DNA from: Nocardia sp. MH4
GTDB taxonomy: Bacteria; Actinomycetota; Actinomycetes; Mycobacteriales; Mycobacteriaceae
NCBI RefSeq assembly: GCF_019266065.1
Contig: NZ_LPNR01000089.1
Span: 1-64,000 of the forward strand
DNA: 64,000 nt
Reading direction: 5' to 3'
Shown here: piece after piece, positions 16,971 to 25,428 of the stretch
Position numbering within the stretch: position 1 is the first letter of the stretch
Layout of the letters: each line of letters begins with the position of its first letter
Made by a program: the position numbers and the translations under genes
The notes under the pieces: model-generated
Told to the model about the DNA's origin: nothing
The model's input: the letters and a program-made list of their open reading frames with translations, nothing else
The model's database searches: none

Positions 16971-18383
16971 ATGACGACGGCGACAGTGGTCGGTAGCGGC
17001 CCCAACGGGTTGGCCGCGGCCATCACCCTGGCCATGGCCGGGGTGGCGGTGACGGTGCTCGAGGCGGCGGACACGATCGGTGGCGGTACCCGCTCGAGCG
17101 AGGCGATCGTGCCCGGTCTGCTGCACGACCACTGCTCGGCCATCCACCCGATGGCCGTGGGGTCGCCGTTCCTGCGGCGGATCGATCTCGAGCGATACGG
17201 TCTGCGCTGGGCGTGGGCCGACCTCGACTGCGTACATCCGCTCGACGACGGCAGCGCCGGGGTCCTGCACCGGTCGGTCACCGAGACCGCCGCCGGTCTC
17301 GGCGCCGACGAACGGCTGTGGCGCGCCCTGTTCGAGCGGACGGTCGCCGGCTACGACGAGACCGGCGCCGACATCATGCGGCCGCTGCTGCGGCTCCCCC
17401 GGCATCCGTTCCGGCTGGCGCGCTTCGGCATTCCCGCGACGGCGCCCGCGTCCGTGCTGGCGCGGGCCTTCCGCACCGAACCCGGGCGGGCCCTGTTCGG
17501 CGGTGTCGCCGCGCACGCGTTCCATCCGCTAGAACGGCCGCTGAGCGCGAGTATCGGGCTCGGCATTCTGACCGCGGGACACCGCTACGGCTGGGCGGTG
17601 GCCGTCGGCGGCTCACAGCGGATCGCCGACGGCATGGTGGCCGTCCTGGCCGATCACGGCGGCAAGGTCGAGACCGGGGTGCGGGTGCGGTCGGCCGCCG
17701 ACCTGCCCGCCTCCGACATCACCGTCTGGGATGTCGCGCCGACCGCGGTCGCCGAGATCCTCGGCGACCGGCTGCCCGTCCGGGTCGCCCGCGCCTATCG
17801 TCGATTCCGGTACGGCCCCGGCGCTTTCAAGGTCGACTTCGCCGTCGAGGGCGGCGTCCCGTGGACGGTCGAGGCGGCCCGCCGGGCGGGCACCGTGCAT
17901 CTCGGGGGCTCGTTCGCCGAGATCGCGGCGGGCGAGCGCGACATCCACGCGGGCCGGATGCCGCAACGCCCGTTCGTCCTGGTCGGCCAGCAGTACCTCG
18001 CCGATCCGCAGCGGTCGGTGGGCTCGGTCCACCCGGTGTGGACCTACGCCCACGTCCCCCGCGGCTACACCGGCGACGCCACCGAGGCGATCATCGCCCA
18101 GCTCGAACGCTTCGCCCCCGGTTTCCGCGACCGGGTGGTCGGCTCCACCACCCGCACCACCACGGAGTTCGCCGACTACAACCCCAACTACGTCGGCGGC
18201 AACATCATGACCGGCGCCAAGGACATCTCCCAGCTGGTCTTCGGCCCACGAAAAACACTGCAGCCGTACGACATCGGTCTCCCCGGCCACTACCTGTGCT
18301 CGGCGGCGACCCCACCGGGGCCGGGCGCGCACGGCATGTGTGGCGCCAACGCGGCCGAGCGGGCACTGCGCCGCCTCCGCTGA
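16971..18383 (+). CDS. FAD-dependent oxidoreductase, phytoene-desaturase-like
   Basis: 470 residues. The N-terminal dinucleotide fold VVGSGPNGLAAAITLAMAG (6-24) and the following VLEAADTIGGGTRS are diagnostic of the phytoene dehydrogenase/amine oxidase group. The C-terminal LCSAATPPGPGAHGMCG is the matching FAD-contact segment. Such enzymes desaturate or isomerise hydrophobic chains. ATG 16971 is preceded by GGAGAGGA and lies 14 bases after the DUF3556 stop, so the two are co-transcribed. Substrate unknown; an acyl-CoA product of the upstream ligase is a reasonable guess. Confidence 0.92.
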   Translation: MTTATVVGSGPNGLAAAITLAMAGVAVTVLEAADTIGGGTRSSEAIVPGLLHDHCSAIHPMAVGSPFLRRIDLERYGLRWAWADLDCVHPLDDGSAGVLHRSVTETAAGLGADERLWRALFERTVAGYDETGADIMRPLLRLPRHPFRLARFGIPATAPASVLARAFRTEPGRALFGGVAAHAFHPLERPLSASIGLGILTAGHRYGWAVAVGGSQRIADGMVAVLADHGGKVETGVRVRSAADLPASDITVWDVAPTAVAEILGDRLPVRVARAYRRFRYGPGAFKVDFAVEGGVPWTVEAARRAGTVHLGGSFAEIAAGERDIHAGRMPQRPFVLVGQQYLADPQRSVGSVHPVWTYAHVPRGYTGDATEAIIAQLERFAPGFRDRVVGSTTRTTTEFADYNPNYVGGNIMTGAKDISQLVFGPRKTLQPYDIGLPGHYLCSAATPPGPGAHGMCGANAAERALRRLR

Positions 18384-18597
18384 CCGCGCGGCACTCCGAT
18401 CGGCCTCCGGGCACGCCGGCGGCGGCGCAGGCCCCCACCGCCGACGAGTGGTCGGCCCAGTCCGCGGAGCCTTCCTTGTCGGACGATCGACCTGGAGTTC
18501 GGCAACCCTGGCGTCGACCGTTTCCGCAGGTGGTAGGTTCGGTTGCCAGCCCATAGCTGGTTGCCGATCCCACTCGGTCAGGAGGTGGTCAGCCGAC

Positions 18598-19827
18598 ATG
18601 TCCCGCGCATTCGCCGCGCGCTGGGCCGCGCAGCTACTCGCCGCCGCCGACGACACCGCGCCCCCGGAGCGGCTCGTGGCCGAGCTCGCGGCCTGGACCG
18701 ATCGACTGCTGGCCGCCCTCGCCACCGGGCGTCCCGATCCCGCCGTCGCCGAGCGGGCCGGAGCCGCCGTGCACGACCTCGGCTGCGCCGATCCGGTGGC
18801 CATCGCCCGGTCGATGCCGATCCTGCAGGCCATGACCGAGGCGACCGGCGCCGATACGGCGGCGTTCGGCACCCTCGCGGGTGGATTCGGGCAGGGCTTC
18901 GCGCGGGCACTGGCGCAGGCGGCCACGCCCGCTACCGAGGGGCTGGAGGCGGCGTTCCGGCACGCGTCCATCGCCATCTCCATCGGCGACGCCTACGGCA
19001 ACATCATCAACGCCAATCCCGCCTTCGAGCGGCTGACCGGCAAGACCCTGGCCGAGCTCCAGGGCACCTCGGGCTTCGATCTGGCCGAGGAGGAGGTGCA
19101 CCAGGCCAGGGAGCGCGTCCACGGCGAACTCGAACGCTCCGAGACCGGCACCATCCGGATCGAAGGCGAATACGTGCGCCCCGACGGTAGCGAGGGCTGG
19201 GCGAACTGGACGGTCACCCGGTGCGTCTCCGCCTCCGGCGGCAGCTACCTGCTCGGCTTCGGCGAGGACACCACCGAGCGGCGTACCACCACCGAACGCC
19301 TGCACTGGCAGGCCCACCACGACCCACTCACCGCCCTGGCCAACCGCAGGCATCTGCTCGCCCAGCTCGACACCCTGATCACCGAGGCTGCGCCGGACGA
19401 CATCGCCGCGGTGTGCGCGCTGGACATGGACGGCTTCAAGGAGATCAACGACGCCTTCGGGCACACCGTCGGCGACAGCCTGCTCATCGAGGTCGCCGCG
19501 CGCATGCAGGCCTGCCTCGATCCCGAGACCGATGTGCTCGCGCGTATCGGTGGCGACGAGTTCATCGCGGTGCTGCCACCCCCGGCCGACGAGGCACGCA
19601 TCCAGCGCACCGTCGATCTGCTCCACGCCGCCGTCGACGAACCCTTCGTGGTCGCCGAGCACGAGATCCAGATCACCATCAGCCTCGGCGCGATCTTCGC
19701 GCGGATCGCCGGCGCCGAGCCCCGCGACCTGCTGACCGCCGCCGACAACTGCCTCTATGCGGCCAAGGCACTCGGCAAGAACCGCTGGATCCTGCGGCAC
19801 TGGGATCCGGTCGGCACCGGTTCCTGA
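18598..19827 (+). CDS. PAS-GGDEF diguanylate cyclase
   Basis: 409 residues from ATG 18598 with GGAGGTGG upstream. Residues 1-112 form a helical sensor region, about 116-230 a PAS domain, and 235-409 a GGDEF domain. The active-site motif is intact: RIGGDEF with GGDEF at 318-322, plus the DMDGFKEINDAFGHTVGD metal and substrate segment. No EAL domain, so it should make c-di-GMP. The product-inhibition RxxD site expected five residues before GGDEF is absent (PETD there). No membrane segment. It follows the FAD oxidoreductase after a 214-base gap that shows no clear gene, so it is probably independently transcribed. Confidence 0.94.
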   Translation: MSRAFAARWAAQLLAAADDTAPPERLVAELAAWTDRLLAALATGRPDPAVAERAGAAVHDLGCADPVAIARSMPILQAMTEATGADTAAFGTLAGGFGQGFARALAQAATPATEGLEAAFRHASIAISIGDAYGNIINANPAFERLTGKTLAELQGTSGFDLAEEEVHQARERVHGELERSETGTIRIEGEYVRPDGSEGWANWTVTRCVSASGGSYLLGFGEDTTERRTTTERLHWQAHHDPLTALANRRHLLAQLDTLITEAAPDDIAAVCALDMDGFKEINDAFGHTVGDSLLIEVAARMQACLDPETDVLARIGGDEFIAVLPPPADEARIQRTVDLLHAAVDEPFVVAEHEIQITISLGAIFARIAGAEPRDLLTAADNCLYAAKALGKNRWILRHWDPVGTGS

Positions 19828-19901
19828 TCGATCCCCCAGAGGTGGTGCGGCGCAACGGGTCTGCGGGATCCGTCGGCCACACCACCGCCACGAACACTAT
19901 C

Positions 19902-19926
19902 AATAATGTTGCACAGCAACATAATT
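19902..19926. promoter_or_regulatory. Orphan palindrome between the diguanylate cyclase and acyl-CoA dehydrogenase tails
   Basis: ATGTTGC (19906-19912), spacer ACA, GCAACAT (19916-19922), flanked by AAT and ATT that also pair. It lies between two convergent 3' ends, where an operator is unexpected. The right half GCAACATAA also occurs at 1226-1234 in the molybdopterin oxidoreductase operator. Confidence 0.5.
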
Positions 19927-19951
19927 CGAGTTCGCAGGAAACGCCACCCGG

Positions 19952-21874
19952 CTAGGGGTTCATGCGGTAGGCGCCGGCCAGCGAGCGGGCCTCGGTGAGC
20001 ACCCGGTCGAAGCGCACGTCGTCGACGACGGGCCGACGGACCAGGTCGAGCGCGCGGCGCTGCTGGGCGGGCGTCGCGGTGGGCTTGTTGTGCAGCGTCA
20101 CCGCGTTCGCGGAGAAGGTGCGCACGAAGCCGTCGAAGATCTGGTCGAGCACCGAGGCGTCGGTGCCGTCGATGCGCGCCTGTTCCAGGATCAGCTGAGC
20201 GTAGGGCACCGCGGTGAACAACTCGCCGAGGGCGAACAGGAAGTCGACATCCTGGCGCTGCGCGGCCGTCGGCCCCGCCGCGGCCAGCAGGCCCTGCAGC
20301 GCGCGCACCTGCTCCAGGAACACCGCCACGTTCGGCACGTCGCGGAAGCCCTCGAAGACCGGCCGCCAGTCGGCGAAGCGGATCCGGCCGAGGCCACTGC
20401 TCGGACCCTGGCGGAACAGGAACTCGTCGTCGGCGGGGTCGCGCCGGGTCGGCACCGGAGCGTAGCCGGCACTGGCGAATTCGGCGCGCAGCGGCTTCAC
20501 CACCGCGCCGAGTCGCGGCGCGAGCTTGCGGCTCGACCAGCTCAGCGCGTTGGTCACCGCCCGCGCGGCACCGGCGGGAGCCACCGCGGCGCCGGGAATC
20601 GATTGCAGCGCGGCCAGTCCCGCGTCGGCCGGGTGGAACATGTAGTTGGCCATGAACTTCAGCGACAGCGCCATGTTCACGTGCACGGTGCCCTCGAGCC
20701 GCGGCAGGCCGAACATGGCCGTCATCGCGACCGGGAAGTACATGTCGTTCTCGAAACCGCGCGCGGCGATGACGTCGGCGAGATCCTCGATGACGCGCTG
20801 CCCCTGCCGGGTCACCGACATCTTCTCGATGGCGTTGAACAGCAGGTAGCGACGATCCTGCGGCGAGGCCGAGCGCATGTAGTCGATCGCACGCTCGCTG
20901 TAGAGCTTCATCGCGACGATGCGCGCGTAGGAGTCGGCGATCAGCGAGCGCACCTGCGGAAACTCGGTCACCCTGTGCCCGAACAGGATCCGGTTCTCGG
21001 CGTGATCGATCGCCTCGTAGAAGGAGTGCTCACAGGCGCCGATGGCGCCGAAGCCGAGGTTGAACTTGCCGACGTTGACGGTGTTCATCGCCGCGTGGAA
21101 GGCGTCCTCACCACGATGCAGGATGTCGGCCTCGGCGACCGGGTAGTTGTCCAGCTCGAAGGCCGCGACGTAGATCTGGCTGTTGACCACGTTGCGCCGC
21201 AGCTTGTAGGCCGGGTGCTGACTGTCGGCGACGAAGAACAGATACCCCTCGTAATCCGCTTCGGTCGGCTTGGCGGTCAGCGCCTCGGCGCTGTCGATGA
21301 TCGGCTTGTCGGAACGGCGGCCGAACACCGAGACCATCGAAGCCAGGTTGCCGTTGCCGATGTAGTGCTTGGCGCCGGTGGCCGAGTACCCCCCGTCGGG
21401 CTGCGGGTCGACGATCATGTCGGTGGAGTACACGTCGGCGCCGTGCTCCTTCTCCGAGAGCCCGAAGGCGAAGATCTCCCCGGAGTCGAGCTGGGCGGCC
21501 GCCTTCTTCTTGGCCGCGGCGTTGCCGCTCTGCCAGATCGGCCCGAGGCCCAGGATGGTGACCTGCCAGACGTACCAGTAGGTCATGCCGTAGAAGCCGA
21601 AGATCTGGCTGAGCACGGCGTTGCGGCCGGTGTCCCAGCGCTTGTTCGGGTCGCCGTCGGCCTCGGCGGCCGGGGTCAGGAACGTCGCGAACAGGCGCTC
21701 GCGCTTGACGAAGTCCACGAAGTCCGCGGGCCAGACCTGTTCCTTGTCGTCCTGGAGCAGCCGGACCTTGCCGCGGGCCTCGAACCAGTCGACGACCGCG
21801 TGCAGCAGCCTGCGGGTCTCCGGGTCGAACTGGGCGAAATCGCAGCTCTTCGGGTTGAACAGGACCTGGGGCAT
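19952..21874 (-). CDS. Acyl-CoA dehydrogenase, long form
   Basis: 640 residues from ATG 21874 behind GAGGAG; the longer upstream frame lacks a ribosome site. It has the acyl-CoA dehydrogenase middle domain (FGLSEKEHGADVYSTD) and a helical C-terminal domain with the RQGQRVIEDLADVIAARGFEND region. At about 640 residues it belongs to the long actinobacterial group, with an extra C-terminal helical segment beyond the usual 380-400. It should introduce an alpha-beta double bond into an acyl-CoA using FAD; chain length unknown. It diverges from a TetR gene with strong palindromes between. Confidence 0.92.
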   Translation of the reverse strand: MPQVLFNPKSCDFAQFDPETRRLLHAVVDWFEARGKVRLLQDDKEQVWPADFVDFVKRERLFATFLTPAAEADGDPNKRWDTGRNAVLSQIFGFYGMTYWYVWQVTILGLGPIWQSGNAAAKKKAAAQLDSGEIFAFGLSEKEHGADVYSTDMIVDPQPDGGYSATGAKHYIGNGNLASMVSVFGRRSDKPIIDSAEALTAKPTEADYEGYLFFVADSQHPAYKLRRNVVNSQIYVAAFELDNYPVAEADILHRGEDAFHAAMNTVNVGKFNLGFGAIGACEHSFYEAIDHAENRILFGHRVTEFPQVRSLIADSYARIVAMKLYSERAIDYMRSASPQDRRYLLFNAIEKMSVTRQGQRVIEDLADVIAARGFENDMYFPVAMTAMFGLPRLEGTVHVNMALSLKFMANYMFHPADAGLAALQSIPGAAVAPAGAARAVTNALSWSSRKLAPRLGAVVKPLRAEFASAGYAPVPTRRDPADDEFLFRQGPSSGLGRIRFADWRPVFEGFRDVPNVAVFLEQVRALQGLLAAAGPTAAQRQDVDFLFALGELFTAVPYAQLILEQARIDGTDASVLDQIFDGFVRTFSANAVTLHNKPTATPAQQRRALDLVRRPVVDDVRFDRVLTEARSLAGAYRMNP

Positions 21875-21925
21875 CGTCGGCTCCTCGTGCGGGCGTCTAG
21901 CGTTGTCGGACGCTTCATTCATGAA

Positions 21926-21951
21926 TGTAGCATTTATCTACACATGTGTAG
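21926..21951. promoter_or_regulatory. Palindrome cluster, candidate TetR operator
   Basis: CTACACATGTGTAG (21938-21951) is a perfect 14-base palindrome. TGTAG (21926-21930) pairs with CTACA (21938-21942) as an overlapping repeat, and ATTCATGAAT (21917-21926) is another palindrome. All lie between the divergent acyl-CoA dehydrogenase and TetR starts. Confidence 0.7.
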
Positions 21952-21981
21952 GAAGCTGTCGGCGATTGCTATCGTGGTGCG

Positions 21982-22608
21982 ATGGGTAGCGAGTCGGCCG
22001 TGCGGCGGCGAGAACGGGCGGCACATCTGGGTCCGGAGCGGCGGCGCCCCCAGGTCCTCGACGCCGCGCTGGCGATCGCGGCCGAGCAGGGTATCGCCGC
22101 GGTGACCATGGGGGCGATCGCCGAGCACATGGGCGTGACCAGGCCGGTCGTCTACGCCTGCTTCCCGGATCGGGTCCAGCTGATCGACGCGCTGATCGAG
22201 CGCGAGGAGGCCTTCCTCGTCTCCGGCGTGCTCGACGTCCTGCCACCGCGCGCGACCGACGCCGACGAGACGGTCTTCGTCGAGGGCTATCGCGCGCTGC
22301 TGCACAAGGTGGCGAGCAGGCCCGCCGCGTGGCGACTGCTGTACGGCAATCCCGATCCCGCGGTCGCCGCGTCCTTCGGCCGGGGCCGGACCCTGGCGAT
22401 CGCGCGCTGCACCGAATTGCTGCGCCCGACGCTGCACGCCTGGGGCACCGTCGATGCCGAGCACAAGCTGCCCGCCCTGGTGGAGCTGTGGGTCTCGGCC
22501 GGCGAGGGCGCGGTGCGGACCCTGTTCACCAGCGGATCCGGCTGGGCGCCCGACGAACTCGGGGCCTTCGTCGGCGCGGCCGTCTACCGGGCCATGCGCG
22601 CCGCCTGA
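21982..22608 (+). CDS. TetR family regulator
   Basis: 208 residues. N-terminal helix-turn-helix with TMGAIAEHMGVTRPVVYACF (about 46-65) and a helical ligand domain. Divergent from the long acyl-CoA dehydrogenase, with the 21926-21951 palindromes in the gap, so it probably represses that gene in response to an acyl-CoA. Its last 25 bases overlap the end of the convergent TetR gene. Confidence 0.93.
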   Translation: MGSESAVRRRERAAHLGPERRRPQVLDAALAIAAEQGIAAVTMGAIAEHMGVTRPVVYACFPDRVQLIDALIEREEAFLVSGVLDVLPPRATDADETVFVEGYRALLHKVASRPAAWRLLYGNPDPAVAASFGRGRTLAIARCTELLRPTLHAWGTVDAEHKLPALVELWVSAGEGAVRTLFTSGSGWAPDELGAFVGAAVYRAMRAA

Positions 22609-23285
22609 GCCTCCGCCCGTTCCCGCTCGGCGACCTCGGCCGCCAGCCAGGTGCCCATCATGCGGGCGGTCATCGCGATGGCGTCGGCCCGCTCCGCCGC
22701 GGTGACCTCGACCGCGGCGGCGCGCACGACGGCGGCGAACCCGGTGTTGATGAAGACGAAGGCCACCGTGTCGAGGTAGCCGTCGTCGGCGGGACCGAGC
22801 CCCTGGATCAGCACGACCTTGACGATCAGCCGCAGCCGCTGTTCGAACTGCGGCAGTCCGGTGCTGTAGAACTGCACGCCGCCGATCAGGGCCCGCAACA
22901 GCGCGGAATTCGCGACGAGGATGTCGCTGAAGATCCCGAGGATCTCACCGACCACGCGCGTGCAGTACTCGGCCGAGGCCTCGCTTACCGAGTCCGAGAA
23001 CTCGAAAGCCCGGGCGGTGAAGCCGTGTTCGAGATCGGCCAGCAGGCGATCGAGCAGCTCGTCGACGATGACCGAGCGGTCCGCGAAGTACCGGTACAGG
23101 GTACCGATGCTGACCCCCGCTTCGGCCGCGATGCGATTGGTCGAGGTCTGCGCGACACCGTGCGAGCCGAACAATTCCGCGGCGGTGTCGAGAATGTGAT
23201 CCCGAGTCTCTTTCGCGCGATCCTGGGAGGGCTGGCGGCGCGGCTGGCTCGGCTGCTTCCGCCGGCGGGTTGCTTTGGGCGGCAT
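22584..23285 (-). CDS. TetR family regulator, next to choD
   Basis: 233 residues with an Arg/Lys/Gln-rich start, then a helix-turn-helix (RIAAEAGVSIGTLYRYFADR, about 51-70) of the common AcrR type, and a large helical ligand pocket domain. GGAGGT lies just upstream of ATG 23285. It diverges from the cholesterol oxidase gene and is its likely local regulator. I see no clear palindrome in the 182-base gap. Confidence 0.92.
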   Translation of the reverse strand: MPPKATRRRKQPSQPRRQPSQDRAKETRDHILDTAAELFGSHGVAQTSTNRIAAEAGVSIGTLYRYFADRSVIVDELLDRLLADLEHGFTARAFEFSDSVSEASAEYCTRVVGEILGIFSDILVANSALLRALIGGVQFYSTGLPQFEQRLRLIVKVVLIQGLGPADDGYLDTVAFVFINTGFAAVVRAAAVEVTAAERADAIAMTARMMGTWLAAEVAERERAEAQAARMAR

Positions 23286-23467
23286 TCACTGACCTCCACA
23301 TTTCACGCCCGGGACCTGAAGCGCTCCCCAGAATAGGAGAACCGTCCACCGCACGGCGGCCGCTCCGGCTGTTCCACGTGACAGATCGGCCGGGCCGCCA
23401 TGGTGAATTCGTCCAACTCCCTGTGACGTTTCCCTCCCGCGACAGCCCGCGCCCTAGTGTCTGGACG

Positions 23468-25192
23468 GTGTTGGAACAGACCACCGACGGCAGCGAGGCC
23501 GGGTTCGATTTCGACGTGCTGATCGTCGGCTCCGGGTTCGGCGGCAGCGTCACCGCGCTGCGACTGGTCGAGAAGGGCTACCGGGTCGGGATCGTCGAGG
23601 CGGGCCGCCGGTTCGCCGACTCGGACTTCGCCGCGACGAACTGGGACCTGCGCCGCTACCTGTGGGCCCCGCGCCTCGGCTGTTTCGGCATCCAGCGCGT
23701 GCACCGCCTGCGCGACTGTTTCATCCTGGCCGGCGCCGGAGTCGGCGGCGGTTCGCTCAACTACGCCAACACCCTCTACAAGCCGGGACCCGCGTTCTTC
23801 GGTGACCGGCAGTGGGCCGACATCACCGACTGGGACGCCGAACTCAGCCCGCACTACGACCAGGCCCGCCGGATGCTCGGTGTGGTCACCAATCCGCATC
23901 TCACCCCCGCCGACACCGTCATCCGGGAGGTGGCCGAGGAGATGGGCGTCGGCGACACCGTCGTGCCGACGCCGGTCGGCGTCTATTTCGGCGAGCCGGG
24001 CCGCACCGTCGCCGACCCCTACTTCGGCGGGGTCGGCCCCGCCCGCACCGGCTGCGTCGCCTGCGGCGAGTGCATGACCGGCTGCCGCCACGGCGCGAAG
24101 AACACCCTGGTCAAGAACTATCTCGGGCTCGCGGAGCAGGCGGGCGCGCAGGTACTTCCGCTGACCACTGTCGAAGCGATCCGGCCGCAGGCCGATGGCA
24201 GCTGGCGCGTCGACACCCACCGCACCGGCGCCTGGATCCGCAAGAACCGCACCACCGTGTCGGCTCGGCAGGTGGTCCTGGCGGCCGGCACCTGGGGTAC
24301 CCAGAACCTGCTGTTCCGCATGCGCGACAAAGCTGTGCTGCCCGGTCTGTCGGACCGGCTCGGGGTGCTGACCCGCACCAACTCCGAGGCCATCCTCGGC
24401 GCGGGCCGGACCACCATCGACCCGGAGCGCGATCTCACCGCGGGCGTGGCGATCACCTCCTCGTTCCATCCGACCCCGGACACCCACGTCGAGCCGGTGC
24501 GCTACGGCAAGGGCTCCAACGCGATGGGGCTGCTGCAGACCTATCTCGTCGACGGCGGTCACCGCACGCCACGGTGGGCCCGGGTCCTGCTCACCGCCGC
24601 GCGGCATCCGGTGCTGACCCCGCGGCTGCTGCGCACCGGCCGATGGAGTGAGCGCACGCTGATCCTGCTGGTGATGCAGAGCCTGGACAACTCGATCACC
24701 ACCTACACCCGGCGCGGCCTGTTCGGCCGCCGCTTCACCTCCAAACAGGGCTACGGCGAACCGAATCCGTCCTGGATTCCGGCCGGCCACGAGGCCACCC
24801 GCCGGGTCGCCGACAAACTCGGCGCGACCGCGGGCAGCACCTGGCCCGACGTGTTCGGCGTTCCGGTCACGGCGCATTTCCTCGGCGGCTGTGTGATCGG
24901 AACGGACGCGGACACCGGTGTCATCGATCCGTTCCACCGCGTGCACGGTTATCCCACGCTGAGCATCGTCGACGGGTCGGCCATCTCGGCCAATCTCGGT
25001 GTCAATCCCTCGCTCACGATCGCCGCGCAGGCCGAACGCGCGGCGTCGCTGTGGCCCAACAACGGCGAGCCCGACCCGCGCCCACCGATGGGCGTGCCCT
25101 ACCGGCGGATCGCCCCGGTGGCGCCCGCTCGTCCGGTGGTGCCCGCCACTGCCGCTGCCGCGCTGCGCCTGCCGATCTGGCCGGCGCGCTGA
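23468..25192 (+). CDS. choD: Cholesterol-oxidase-family GMC flavoprotein (ChoD type)
   Basis: 574 residues, close to the 578 of mycobacterial ChoD, which it matches throughout as I recall it. GSGFGG (21-26) binds FAD, AGAGVGGGSLNYANTL is the GMC signature, and AISANLGVNPSLTIAAQAER is the C-terminal flavin segment. A conserved four-Cys patch (CVACGECMTGC) is also present. ChoD proteins are linked to 3-beta-hydroxysterol oxidation, though the physiological substrate is debated. No ribosome site is visible; TAGTGT at 23455-23460 is seven bases before GTG 23468 and fits a -10, so the start is probably leaderless. Divergent from a TetR gene. Confidence 0.9.
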   Translation: MLEQTTDGSEAGFDFDVLIVGSGFGGSVTALRLVEKGYRVGIVEAGRRFADSDFAATNWDLRRYLWAPRLGCFGIQRVHRLRDCFILAGAGVGGGSLNYANTLYKPGPAFFGDRQWADITDWDAELSPHYDQARRMLGVVTNPHLTPADTVIREVAEEMGVGDTVVPTPVGVYFGEPGRTVADPYFGGVGPARTGCVACGECMTGCRHGAKNTLVKNYLGLAEQAGAQVLPLTTVEAIRPQADGSWRVDTHRTGAWIRKNRTTVSARQVVLAAGTWGTQNLLFRMRDKAVLPGLSDRLGVLTRTNSEAILGAGRTTIDPERDLTAGVAITSSFHPTPDTHVEPVRYGKGSNAMGLLQTYLVDGGHRTPRWARVLLTAARHPVLTPRLLRTGRWSERTLILLVMQSLDNSITTYTRRGLFGRRFTSKQGYGEPNPSWIPAGHEATRRVADKLGATAGSTWPDVFGVPVTAHFLGGCVIGTDADTGVIDPFHRVHGYPTLSIVDGSAISANLGVNPSLTIAAQAERAASLWPNNGEPDPRPPMGVPYRRIAPVAPARPVVPATAAAALRLPIWPAR

Positions 25193-25243
25193 ATAGCAGC
25201 TCCCAGCAACACATTTCGATAGTCCGACACGGCACTGCTAGGG

Positions 25244-25262
25244 TGTCCGGGATCGCCGGACA
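25244..25262. promoter_or_regulatory. Inverted repeat in leader of the conservon-like operon
   Basis: TGTCCGG (25244-25250), spacer GATCG, CCGGACA (25256-25262). It follows a possible -10 (TAGGGT, 25239-25244) and lies in the 236-base leader of the kinase-like gene. Operator or leader hairpin. Confidence 0.4.
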
Positions 25263-25428
25263 GCGCAGGGCAACGAGCTCGGGCAGGAACCGAGTTCGCC
25301 CTTGTTCGTCTCGAAGGGTGCAGCGGTACAACCACTTCGGACAATGAGCAGCGGCGACGCGGCTCGCCGGAGAGACCGGCGGGATGCCGGCCACATGGGC
25401 TCTTCGGTCGGTGACGACAAAGGAACCG

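Noticed and set aside
23286-23467. Possible TetR operator between choD and its divergent regulator
   Set aside because: No convincing inverted repeat found by eye in the 182 bases.
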